Positions 30,006 to 37,389 of a stretch of DNA of 50,309 bases are shown piece by piece. The stretch is from a virus. Below the pieces are notes generated by a model. That model was not told the origin of the DNA. It worked only from the letters and a program-made list of their open reading frames with translations, and made no database searches. Position numbers and translations under genes: made by a program. Numbering within the stretch: position 1 is the first letter of the stretch; each line of letters begins with the position of its first letter. The stretch lies in IMG/VR virus record IMGVR_UViG_3300025000_000148, positions 1-50,309 of that record; one strand, given 5' to 3'.

Positions 30006-30971
30006 CGTTCCCTCCTCGGTCTCACCCTTGAGTGCGGAACCATCATCACCAGCAATCGTAGCACGGGCGTTTTCACGCACAAGCGCCTTGAGCGCGCCGC
30101 GCATCTTGTCGGCCAACGTCTGCCGTGACTTGATCAGCACGTACTTGGCCTTGGACACCGCCGGACTCGGGACGAGCGAGATGGCCGGCACCACCCAATC
30201 ATCGCCGAGCTCGGCGAGTGTCACCACGTCGTGCGCGTGTCCTCCGACCATCACCGTGCCGCTCGACGCCTTCACGCTCGCAGCGGTGATCCCGGCGTTC
30301 TCCGGGCGGCATCCCCAGATAGAGAAGCCGGTGAACTCCCCGCTCTTGACCGATGCCCACGAGGCGTCGTTGTCGATGCGCGCGGCGAGCATCCATGTGC
30401 CGGCGGGCACCTCGAAGGCATCGGGGCCCTCGCCGAACTTGAGGTTGACCGGCGTGATGTAGCTCTCGACCGGCACTCCTGCCGCCTCGAGTGTGTGGTC
30501 GGAGTCCATGATGCGGTAGTCGGAGAGGAACTTGTGGGCGACCTCCTCGATCTTGGCGGCGCTCACCACGTCCCCGTCGGAGTCGGGTTCGTCCGGTACG
30601 AGCACTGGCCCCATCACGATGCGCTGCTCGTCGTTCTTGGCGACGATAGGAGCGGCGAGCCACAGGGGCTTTCGCGCTGACTTCATGGCGGCGACCTCCG
30701 CCTTGGCAGCGGCCTCATCGATCCCCGCGTCGACGAGAGCAGAGAGGATGTAGACCTCGTCGACCTCCTCGGGTGCTCCGAAGCGCACGACGTCCCCCTC
30801 GATCTCGTAGGGGATCCGCATGAAGGCGTTGGTATCGTAGACCTTGATGATCACCGCGTCGGTGAAGGTATGGCGCAACGATACGTCCCACCATGTCTCG
30901 CCGAGCTGATCGGCCAGTGCGCTCTCGATCCTGCGCAGCCGGTTCTCGAGTGAATCACGCGCCAGGTCCAT
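29616..30971 (-). CDS. XkdF-like prohead protease fused to scaffold
   Basis: 451 residues. After an N-terminal helix, residues about 100-300 match the XkdF-type serine protease: WLAAPIVAKNDEQRIVMGPVLVPDEPDSDGDVVS, HKFLSDYRIMDSDHTLEA (catalytic His region), SYITPVNL, GTWMLAARIDND and SGEFTGFSIWGCRPE (catalytic Ser region). Residues 323-451 are an acidic coiled-coil scaffold. An internal ATG with its own strong ribosome site makes the scaffold alone. The protease should cut scaffold and itself during head maturation, as in other such fused pairs. Confidence 0.85.
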   Translation of the reverse strand: MDLARDSLENRLRRIESALADQLGETWWDVSLRHTFTDAVIIKVYDTNAFMRIPYEIEGDVVRFGAPEEVDEVYILSALVDAGIDEAAAKAEVAAMKSARKPLWLAAPIVAKNDEQRIVMGPVLVPDEPDSDGDVVSAAKIEEVAHKFLSDYRIMDSDHTLEAAGVPVESYITPVNLKFGEGPDAFEVPAGTWMLAARIDNDASWASVKSGEFTGFSIWGCRPENAGITAASVKASSGTVMVGGHAHDVVTLAELGDDWVVPAISLVPSPAVSKAKYVLIKSRQTLADKMRGALKALVRENARATIAGDDGSALKGETEEGTMDEDKVQELVTASVKTAVDEIQTGLGETIAEAVKEAVTPLTDRMGALEDAAKGSEGDDGDDDDGADAVKTEIDGLKSEITELKEGIESVVKRLTKGSSQAIKEDGSDDQPAHEPGMKNRDGYGRPLGRG

Positions 30972-30981
30972 GGTTCCCTCC

Positions 30982-31257
30982 TCAGTCTGTTGCTTCCAAG
31001 TCTAGCACCGCGAGATTGGGCGGCTCCATGGTCGCTGCGTTCTCCTGGACCGTCAGCAAGCGCCCGTCCGCCAGTCCCACCGCAGCAGGCATCGTGCCGT
31101 GCCCGCAGCAGCTCCACGTCGTGGTGATGTTGGCGGCGTTGAGTGCCGCTACGATGTCGGCCACGCAGAAGTCGATGGCCTGGACGCTGTGACCGCACGG
31201 CATCGGGATCGTGCAGCCGTATGTACCGATCGGTGTGCAGGCTTCAGGACGCTTCAT
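30982..31257 (-). CDS. Small cysteine-rich hypothetical protein
   Basis: 91 residues. MPCGHSVQAIDFCVADIVAALNAANITTTWSCCGHG holds Cys/His pairs suited to a zinc site, then a short beta part (GRLLTVQENAATMEPPNLAVLDLE). It overlaps the end of the C39-like gene by 14 bases. I recall similar short proteins in other phages, without a known function. Confidence 0.6.
   Translation of the reverse strand: MKRPEACTPIGTYGCTIPMPCGHSVQAIDFCVADIVAALNAANITTTWSCCGHGTMPAAVGLADGRLLTVQENAATMEPPNLAVLDLEATD
30990..31008 (-). promoter_or_regulatory. Late-promoter-like 19-base motif, copy 2
   Basis: The coding strand reads GTGCTAGACTTGGAAGCAA, one base different from the copy before the lysis genes. It overlaps the last codons of the upstream gene (VLDLEATD), 20 bases before the protease/scaffold start. 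It would serve as promoter for the head and tail genes. Because it also codes for protein here, chance or a shared coding origin cannot be excluded. Confidence 0.4.
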
Positions 31258-31732
31258 GGCCCACCCTCATCGCGATGAGCACGACCTGTATCTCGTCGCG
31301 CTCCACCGTCTTCCGTCGAGCCTGCGGGTTCGGGTCATGCACCAGCTCGAGCGTGTCTTTGTCGAGCACCACGGAGTGCGTGACGCCCTCATACATCCGG
31401 GATGGGACCGTGGCGACCACCCAACCGGACGGGGACTCGCTCTTGTGTGCCCGCTCGGGCGGTTCGTAGTAGAAGTCCCAGCCGCGCTCGTGCCAGTGGT
31501 TGTACTGCTCGATGCCCCAGCCCTTGCCCCAGATGTGCGTGTCGGGCACATCCTCGAGCGGGAGCTGCATCATCGTCGCCACGGCAGCGCGGTGGCAGTC
31601 GCCTTTCCCTCTGTCCACGATCGTCTGGTCGACGAGCACCATCACGGGGACCGGGTTCTGCCCTTGGCTTGGGTTCACCGGTAAGGAGATGCTCCGGCTC
31701 ACGTCGTCGAACCCTGGCACCAGCCCGCTCAT
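31244..31732 (-). CDS. C39/papain-like cysteine peptidase domain protein
   Basis: 162 residues; ATG overlaps the MuF-like gene's stop (TGATG). GDCHRAAVATMMQLPLEDVP carries a Cys (residue 46) at the head of a helix, as in phage C39-like domains. VTHSVVLDKDTLELVHDPNP supplies His and Asp for a triad. The sequence between (WHERGWDFYYEP) is typical of the family. It may process a head protein or modify a host target. Its place between minor head and protease genes favours a particle-related role; the activity is inferred. Confidence 0.65.
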   Translation of the reverse strand: MSGLVPGFDDVSRSISLPVNPSQGQNPVPVMVLVDQTIVDRGKGDCHRAAVATMMQLPLEDVPDTHIWGKGWGIEQYNHWHERGWDFYYEPPERAHKSESPSGWVVATVPSRMYEGVTHSVVLDKDTLELVHDPNPQARRKTVERDEIQVVLIAMRVGHEAS

Positions 31733-32598
31733 CACGTCACCCTGATCAGCTCGGCGCGGGTGAAGTACGGCACTCCGATCGGCGCGGTGTAGCCCATCGG
31801 CATCATGAACGGGAGCAGCCTGCAACGACAAGAAATCCATTCCGCGATGCGCCCCGCCCGGTCCCCCGGATACATCAGGCCGTTACTGAACTTGTCGCCG
31901 ATGCGCACGATCTGCCCGTGCAGCAGCATGTGATCGGCGAGCCCTCCGGTGGAGTAGTAGGTCCGCACCCGCGCGTCCAGGGCGGTCCACCACTCAGCGT
32001 ACTGCCCGTAGTCGCGGATGGTCTGGAACGATCCCCAGTTCTGCGCACCGTTGATCTCCGTGCGCGCCACCCGCGTCGCCTCGTACGTGCGCATGTTCTC
32101 GAACACCCCGTCGCGCAGCACACGTCCGGCCTCCTCGATACCGAGACCGGATGAGTACGCATCGATCAATGCGGCGTTGATGTTGCCCGTGAGGCGGGCG
32201 ACCGTGGCGTCTGATGCGGTGAAGACCATCGCCTCGAGCTGTGCGAGTGTGTAGTCGGAGAGCAGCGTGTCGCTCACGGCTATCCCAGCGGCTTTCAGCA
32301 TCGATGCCACAGCCAGACTGCCCTCGGTAGCAGCGTCCATCGCTGCGCCCGCCACGAGGCGCTGGTAGGTCTCGGCACGCACATCGATCGCCACGAGCAG
32401 CCGGTCGCGCTCGTACTGGTTGACCGGGACACCCCGCGCCTCGAGTTCTACGACGAGCGCCTCTTCGATCTCGGCGAACAGGCCTGCTATCGATTCGGCG
32501 AGCCGGGCCTCTGCGCTACCCGCCGACTTCGTGCTCGAGTAGAGCGCGAGCGTCCTCGAAGTCTCGAGCAGCCCGCTTTTGAGCATCTCGGTTCGCAC
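31732..32598 (-). CDS. MuF/SPP1 gp7-like minor head protein
   Basis: 288 residues. The C-terminal part (RVARTEINGAQNWGSFQTI, then WWTALDARVRTYYSTGGLADHMLLHGQIVRIGDKFSNGLMYPGD and AGRIAEWISCRCRLLPF) is the typical minor head morphogenesis motif with its final Cys pair. The N-terminal 180 residues are helical. It overlaps the portal gene by 83 bases; the GTG chosen follows AAGGAGGAGG at a long distance, and an ATG four codons later is an alternative. It binds the portal and may enter with the DNA. Confidence 0.85.
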   Translation of the reverse strand: MRTEMLKSGLLETSRTLALYSSTKSAGSAEARLAESIAGLFAEIEEALVVELEARGVPVNQYERDRLLVAIDVRAETYQRLVAGAAMDAATEGSLAVASMLKAAGIAVSDTLLSDYTLAQLEAMVFTASDATVARLTGNINAALIDAYSSGLGIEEAGRVLRDGVFENMRTYEATRVARTEINGAQNWGSFQTIRDYGQYAEWWTALDARVRTYYSTGGLADHMLLHGQIVRIGDKFSNGLMYPGDRAGRIAEWISCRCRLLPFMMPMGYTAPIGVPYFTRAELIRVT

Positions 32599-34090
32599 GT
32601 TTGGTATCCGCCTCCTCCTTGAGGATGATGAAGAGCTGCTCCTGCATCGCTTTCACTGCCTGGATCATCTGCGGGTCGTACTCGAACTCAGCCTCCGTGA
32701 TCGGGATGCCGGAGATCCACTTCGCGTCCATGAGCGGGTGAGTGACCTCAGCCAGGCCGAATCTCTTACCCACGGCGCGGATGACCTCGTTGGGACTCGC
32801 GGCGCCCACCGTGAAGAGCTTGAGCAGCGCGTCCAGGTCCGCGACCTCATCGCTCGTGTCGATCTCGACGAGCTTGAACCGCCAGTCGGTGACCCCGAAC
32901 CCATCGCGCAAGACGTGCTTGTTGATCAGATGCTCGAGCCTTGCTTGGCGCGGGTTGATCACGGATGTCCGGTATATCTCGGTGGACTCCTCGGCGGTCG
33001 ATCCCCCGAGACTCCCGGTCTCGTTCACGCCGATCCGATATCCGGGCACCCCGTGGGCGACGATGATCTCGTCGCGGTTGTCCTTGCGATATACCGTGAA
33101 GCTCGCGTCCTTGACGTCCACGGCGAGCGGCTTGATCTCTACCTTGACCTCGCCGCCGGTCCCCTCCGTCGACGGTATCGCCATGATGAGCGTCGAGTGG
33201 GGCTCGCGGGCCAGGTCGTCGAAGTAGCGCTTGACGGTGCGCACGAAGGTGTACTCGCCGCCCGCTGTGCCTTCAGGCACGACGTTGCCCTCACTGTCGA
33301 CCAGATCCCCCAGGTCGTAGTCACCGTAGCAGTAGACCGCGTAGGCCGGGACGCCGAAGTTGCGGAAGAAGGCGATGTTGTAGTCGCGCTGCGCGAGGTT
33401 GCCCTCGATCGCGCCCAGTGCGGTGATGGCCTCCGGGATGCCGTAGTAGTCCGAGCGCGAGGAGTATGCGGCGATACGCATGACCTCGTTGGCGACTCTC
33501 CCCTCCTCCGGGTTGTCCTTGCCGGTCTTGGAATCCACGTCGCCAACATGCCCTGCTGCCTTGAACCACGCGATCTTTCTGCCGCGCACCTGGGCGAAGC
33601 GGGTGAGCGTCTTGTGGCTTCGCATCGTGTGGCCGGGGAGATGGTAGAGGCCGTTGGGCTCGCCGTTGGGGAGCTTCGACATCTCGATGAACCCCTGCCC
33701 GACCGCCTCGTGGTCGAACTGCGCGTGATCGAGCGTCTCGGTGATCGGCTCGTCCAGGTCATCGAAGAACGCGATGATGCGCTGCTTCTGCGCGGGGTCG
33801 GCTTCCTTGCCCTCGGGCAGGTTCTCGGAAGGCAGCAGCTCGTATCCTAGGCCCGCCGTGTCGACCGACTTGGTCTTGCAGCACCGCAGATGGTGCGGGT
33901 TCATCTCCGGGAGCTGTGCGAGCACCTCGAGGGTGTAGGGCGGCTCGACGAGTCCTCGTATCCCGCCGTACGCCCCGGTGTAGCGGTCCTCGAGAATCTG
34001 CTGCGTGCTCTTGGTAGCGAACGACTCGAGCACCCCGGCGTTGACCGCCTTGCCGCTTTTCGTGATGAACGCCACAGGCTTGCGGCTCAT
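32516..34090 (-). CDS. Portal protein (PBSX-like)
   Basis: 524 residues after AGGAGGATC. Signatures include GLVEPPYTLEVLAQLPEMNPHHLRCCKTKSVD, the YGIPEAITALGAIEGNLAQRDYNIAFFRNFGVPAY segment and EIIVAHGVPGYRIG. It builds the dodecameric ring through which DNA enters and leaves the head. The long C-terminal helix (AVKAMQEQLFIILKEEADTKRANRDAQKRA) would form the crown. It lies between the terminase and the MuF-like gene, as expected. Confidence 0.92.
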   Translation of the reverse strand: MSRKPVAFITKSGKAVNAGVLESFATKSTQQILEDRYTGAYGGIRGLVEPPYTLEVLAQLPEMNPHHLRCCKTKSVDTAGLGYELLPSENLPEGKEADPAQKQRIIAFFDDLDEPITETLDHAQFDHEAVGQGFIEMSKLPNGEPNGLYHLPGHTMRSHKTLTRFAQVRGRKIAWFKAAGHVGDVDSKTGKDNPEEGRVANEVMRIAAYSSRSDYYGIPEAITALGAIEGNLAQRDYNIAFFRNFGVPAYAVYCYGDYDLGDLVDSEGNVVPEGTAGGEYTFVRTVKRYFDDLAREPHSTLIMAIPSTEGTGGEVKVEIKPLAVDVKDASFTVYRKDNRDEIIVAHGVPGYRIGVNETGSLGGSTAEESTEIYRTSVINPRQARLEHLINKHVLRDGFGVTDWRFKLVEIDTSDEVADLDALLKLFTVGAASPNEVIRAVGKRFGLAEVTHPLMDAKWISGIPITEAEFEYDPQMIQAVKAMQEQLFIILKEEADTKRANRDAQKRAARDFEDARALLEHEVGG

Positions 34091-34100
34091 AGAGATCCTC

Positions 34101-35750
34101 CTAGGTCGAGCTGGCGACGGCCTTGCGCCGACGTTTGGTCGTCAGGTGGGTGTAGGCATCCGACATCGCATCAACGATATCATTGTGACCTTTCTCCCCG
34201 AACCGTTCCACATCGGCGATGAAGGTCGCGTTCCACTCCCCGCGCACCAGCTTGACGTTGCCCGCCTCGGCCGCGGCGTTCCACCCCTGCGCGCGGATCT
34301 CCTTGTTGCCGGTGACGGTCTGCGAGTAGACGGTGAAGCCGCGCAGCACATGAAGGCGGTAGTCCATGATCTGGTCCTTGCCCGCCTGCCCGGGGTCTTG
34401 AGCCATGCGGATCGGGACACCGCGTCCGTCTGTCTGGGCGGTCTGCTTCACGGTATCGCGCACCTGCTTGGGCCCGCCGCGGAAGTGCTTGAGGTCCAGC
34501 ACGTAGAACACGCCGTCTGACTCCGCTACCTTGACCCCTGCGGTGGAGTCCGGATCCACGCCCGGTACCGCCTCTGTCGCCGCGAGGTCCCATGCGCGCA
34601 CGGCTCTTGCGCTTCTCGGGTAGTCGTCGACGATCTCGAACCACGAGCCTTGGAAGAACCCGCCCTCCCTCGGGCGGGGCCTTTGTTGGATCTGGCCGGC
34701 GAACACGTGCGAGCCCATGGCGATCATGTCGCTCTCGAGTTCAGCCGCGCCCTCGCGCTCCTCCCACAAGATATCCCCGCGGCAGATCAGGCGCCTGTCC
34801 GTGGTCATCTCGAACCCGCCGCCACGGCGGTGAACCTCTCGACCTGTACGCGGGAAGGTGTAGGTCGTGTCCTCCTCGCAGATGCCGGGCAGCACGATGT
34901 TGCCCACCCCGCGTTGTTGCATGACGTGGTGCGTGTAGTCGTGCTCGTGGAGGCGCTGCATGACCACGACGAACTGCGAGCGCTTGGGGTCTCTCACGCG
35001 CTTGACGAGCGTCTCGGAGTGGAAGCGGTTGGCACGCTCGCGCTTCGCGTCAGACGCCGCCTCCTGGGGGTTGACCGGATCGTCCACGATGATGCGGTCG
35101 TAGTGTGTTCCCGTGATCATGCCGCCGGTGGAGGTGGAGAACATCCGCCCGCGCTTCGTGTTGTCGTAGTGCGTCTTGACGTTCTGATCCCCGGTGAGCC
35201 GGAAGGGATCGGACTGCCACTCCTCGAGACCGGACTGGTACCACAGTGACTCGAGCACCTGTCTGCGCGCGAGCGAATGCACGCTGGACAGGTCGTGCGC
35301 GTAGCTCACGAAGGCCAGACGATCGCTCGGGCGGTGTATCCAGTCCCAGCACGGCCAGAGCACCGTGACGGTCAGGGACTTCATGGTCCCGGGTGGTTGG
35401 TTTATGACAAGCGGACGCAGCGAGTAGTCGCACGCCGGGCCGAACTGCCCCTCGACCGGTAGGAGCCCGATCTGCGCGGCGGCCTTGGGGAGCGGTCGCA
35501 GGCCGAAGGTCACGCACTCGAGCCACTCGCACAGGTAGTCCAGGTGCCAGTTCCACAGCAGAGTGATGTCGGGCTCGATGATGTGGACGGCCTGCTTGAT
35601 GAACTCGGCGAGGCTGTCTTTCGCATAGCCGTACCGCCGGCGCGTGAGCTCGGCGGTGATGGCGGCGAGCCTTTCAGCCTCCTGCGGGGTCAGATGACGC
35701 GAGGTGCAGGATGCGGTTGGCTTCGCGGATGAGGTCTTGCTCGTCGGCAT
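34101..35750 (-). CDS. terL: Terminase large subunit
   Basis: 549 residues. ATPase: NQPPGTMKS (117-125), a variant Walker A, and RIIVDDP (219-225) as Walker B. Nuclease: RAWDLAATE near 395 and GHNDIVDAMSDAY near 525 hold the acidic residues of the RNase H-like domain. It cuts and pumps DNA into the head. The first 25 residues overlap the end of the small-subunit gene by 77 bases, so translation could begin later; a ribosome site (GAGGACC) supports the ATG used here. Confidence 0.95.
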   Translation of the reverse strand: MPTSKTSSAKPTASCTSRHLTPQEAERLAAITAELTRRRYGYAKDSLAEFIKQAVHIIEPDITLLWNWHLDYLCEWLECVTFGLRPLPKAAAQIGLLPVEGQFGPACDYSLRPLVINQPPGTMKSLTVTVLWPCWDWIHRPSDRLAFVSYAHDLSSVHSLARRQVLESLWYQSGLEEWQSDPFRLTGDQNVKTHYDNTKRGRMFSTSTGGMITGTHYDRIIVDDPVNPQEAASDAKRERANRFHSETLVKRVRDPKRSQFVVVMQRLHEHDYTHHVMQQRGVGNIVLPGICEEDTTYTFPRTGREVHRRGGGFEMTTDRRLICRGDILWEEREGAAELESDMIAMGSHVFAGQIQQRPRPREGGFFQGSWFEIVDDYPRSARAVRAWDLAATEAVPGVDPDSTAGVKVAESDGVFYVLDLKHFRGGPKQVRDTVKQTAQTDGRGVPIRMAQDPGQAGKDQIMDYRLHVLRGFTVYSQTVTGNKEIRAQGWNAAAEAGNVKLVRGEWNATFIADVERFGEKGHNDIVDAMSDAYTHLTTKRRRKAVASST

Positions 35751-36372
35751 CGCTCAGGTCCTCGAATTGTATGGGGCCCCCACCGGGGCCGGACACTTCG
35801 GTCTTGAGGGTTCTGCGGAACTTCGGGTTGTTGGCTTCCAGGCACTTTTCGAGCAGCTTATCGCTGTACTCGCGCACGGTCGCGATCTGCCCGATGTCCT
35901 CTGGCCGCCCGGTGATCTCATTCAGCTTCACCAGTCTACCGCCAGCGATCAGCGGTTTCACGATCCCATCGTAGCCACGTCGCCGCGCCTCGGCTTCCAG
36001 CACGTCGTTGGCATCGTCGCGGGCATATCCCCACGCCCTGGCGAAGTCGGGGTCTGCCTCTGCCCACTCGTAGGGTACCTGCCGGTTGCGTATACCAGCC
36101 TCCATGCACGCCAGTCGCACGATACCTAGCCGTGCGAACGCCTCGAGGAAAGCGGCTTTCTTCCGGGCGCGGTCCTGTGCGCGCCGGTCCGCTGGTGTGG
36201 GAATCCCCAGGGCCTCGCGCTTGGCTTTCTTGCGCGCCTTGGCTCTCGCCTTGTTCTCGGCATCACGGCATTGATCGCTGCAGTACAGCCCGCGCTTCTT
36301 GGCTTGTTTGCGGCATCCGTTGCGCGCGCACACGCGTTTGTCCGGTTGGTCAGGCTGTACTTTCCCGCTCAT
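35674..36372 (-). CDS. terS: Terminase small subunit-like protein with zinc finger
   Basis: 232 residues. Residues 15-35 are a C-x4-C ... C-x3-C zinc knuckle (CARNGCRKQAKKRGLYCSDQC), followed by a very basic helix and then a helix-turn-helix (AFARLGIVRLACMEAGIRNRQVPYEWAEADPDFARAW). The last 100 residues resemble the oligomerisation part of small terminase subunits. It would recognise the packaging site and load the large subunit. The extra zinc knuckle is unusual for the family. Confidence 0.8.
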   Translation of the reverse strand: MSGKVQPDQPDKRVCARNGCRKQAKKRGLYCSDQCRDAENKARAKARKKAKREALGIPTPADRRAQDRARKKAAFLEAFARLGIVRLACMEAGIRNRQVPYEWAEADPDFARAWGYARDDANDVLEAEARRRGYDGIVKPLIAGGRLVKLNEITGRPEDIGQIATVREYSDKLLEKCLEANNPKFRRTLKTEVSGPGGGPIQFEDLSDADEQDLIREANRILHLASSDPAGG

Positions 36373-36452
36373 AACGTCAGTCCCTCGCTACCATGGACGG
36401 GTGTCACCATTACCGCGCGGTACTCGTCGGGGATGTCTCGCAGGTTACGCAT
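36369..36452 (-). CDS. 27-residue peptide coupled to terS
   Basis: MRNLRDIPDEYRAVMVTPVHG, then SEGLTL. The start overlaps the end of the upstream gene by eight bases and its stop overlaps the terS ATG (ATGA). Tight overlaps on both sides suggest translation. It may be only a coupling peptide. Confidence 0.4.
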   Translation of the reverse strand: MRNLRDIPDEYRAVMVTPVHGSEGLTL

Positions 36453-36813
36453 CGTGTCTCCACACGAAGGGGAGCCGGTACGGGAGCACCCACAGATGGC
36501 GCATGTTCGCACGGTTCACCAGGTCATCGCCGGGCGGGTAGACCTCTACGGCATCGAGGCCCCCGTAGCCCATGACGCGCTTGACCTCCTGGAGATGATC
36601 CCACGGGATGCCGTCTGCGAATCTGATCTGCCCCATCCGTGAGGTCGCGTTCGTGCTGCAGACGGTGAGGCGCGTGATGCTGTCGGCCTCCTCGTAGACC
36701 TGCACGAGGTACGCCCCGCCGATGATAGCCACCCTGCTCGGCTCGAGGGTCATGCCCTCCGTGTCCGGCCACTGGTCCCGTGGCACTTCGAGCAAAGACA
36801 TCTCCACGTTCAC
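36445..36813 (-). CDS. Hypothetical protein
   Basis: 122 residues from a GTG preceded by GGAGGTGGAG; an ATG five codons in is an alternative. MNVEMSLLEVPRDQWPDTEGMTLEPSRVAIIGGAYLVQVYEE... suggests an alpha/beta fold. No motif. It is the first gene after a TATACT -10 candidate and leads into the terminase genes. Confidence 0.65.
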   Translation of the reverse strand: MNVEMSLLEVPRDQWPDTEGMTLEPSRVAIIGGAYLVQVYEEADSITRLTVCSTNATSRMGQIRFADGIPWDHLQEVKRVMGYGGLDAVEVYPPGDDLVNRANMRHLWVLPYRLPFVWRHDA

Positions 36814-36836
36814 ACTCCACCTCCGTCCGGTTCCTC

Positions 36837-36866
36837 AGTATACGCTGCGTGACCGACACGCCTCAC
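36837..36866 (-). promoter_or_regulatory. Candidate promoter ahead of the packaging genes
   Basis: TATACT at 36842-36837 is a good -10. The best -35 is weak (GTGAGG, 18 bases upstream). It lies at the end of a small gene. It would allow packaging and head genes to be transcribed apart from the middle block. Confidence 0.35.
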
Positions 36867-37033
36867 AGCGCTTCCTCCTTCGCTGGCCACAGTGCGACAT
36901 CGATCCTCGGCTCGCGTGCGAAGACCAGATGCCACCACGCTGGCGAGAACCTGCGCACCGTTATCCTTGCGGCCACGATGTGTGTCGGTGCGGTATGCAC
37001 GCAAAGGCACTTCGCTCCGTCCGGTTCGCTCAT
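36863..37033 (-). CDS. Small hypothetical protein
   Basis: 56 residues, MSEPDGAKCLCVHTAPTHIV...WHLVFAREPRIDVALWPAKEEAL. The ATG overlaps the preceding stop (ATGA). CLCVH with a later His may be a partial metal site. Function unknown. Confidence 0.55.
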   Translation of the reverse strand: MSEPDGAKCLCVHTAPTHIVAARITVRRFSPAWWHLVFAREPRIDVALWPAKEEAL

Positions 37034-37389
37034 CGCCGCTCCCGCACCTCTGCCGTGACCAGTGTCGCTGTCTCCCGCATGAGCCTTGCTGCCGAGAGCA
37101 GGTGGTGGTCCGCTATCTCGAGTCTGCCCGCCCGCTCGTGCTTCTTCGCTGATGTGAGCCACGAGACTATCCCGTCCATGCGTGCCGTGTATGAGTCCGC
37201 GCGTGTCGGGAGCACAGGTCTGGGTGGTATCGGGGGCGCTGGGGGTCTCGGGGGGATCGCTGCCCGGCGCCTTTCCTCGGGGATGGGCCCGCACGCTGAT
37301 CGTGCCAGGTGCTTGTTGGGGTAGCGGAAGAGCTGCCCGCAGACCTCGCAGGGTTCCTTCTGGTCCTCTCCCCGCATGCGGTTTGCCAT
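37030..37389 (-). CDS. Zinc-finger protein with proline-rich linker
   Basis: 119 residues, abutting the helicase stop (TAGATG). CEVCGQLFRYPNKHLARSAC resembles a single C2HC-type finger. A Pro/Arg-rich linker (RRAAIPPRPPAPPIPPRPVLP) follows, then a helical tail (KKHERAGRLEIADHHLLSAARL). It could bridge nucleic acid to another protein, perhaps the helicase made from the same message. Confidence 0.65.
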   Translation of the reverse strand: MANRMRGEDQKEPCEVCGQLFRYPNKHLARSACGPIPEERRRAAIPPRPPAPPIPPRPVLPTRADSYTARMDGIVSWLTSAKKHERAGRLEIADHHLLSAARLMRETATLVTAEVRERR

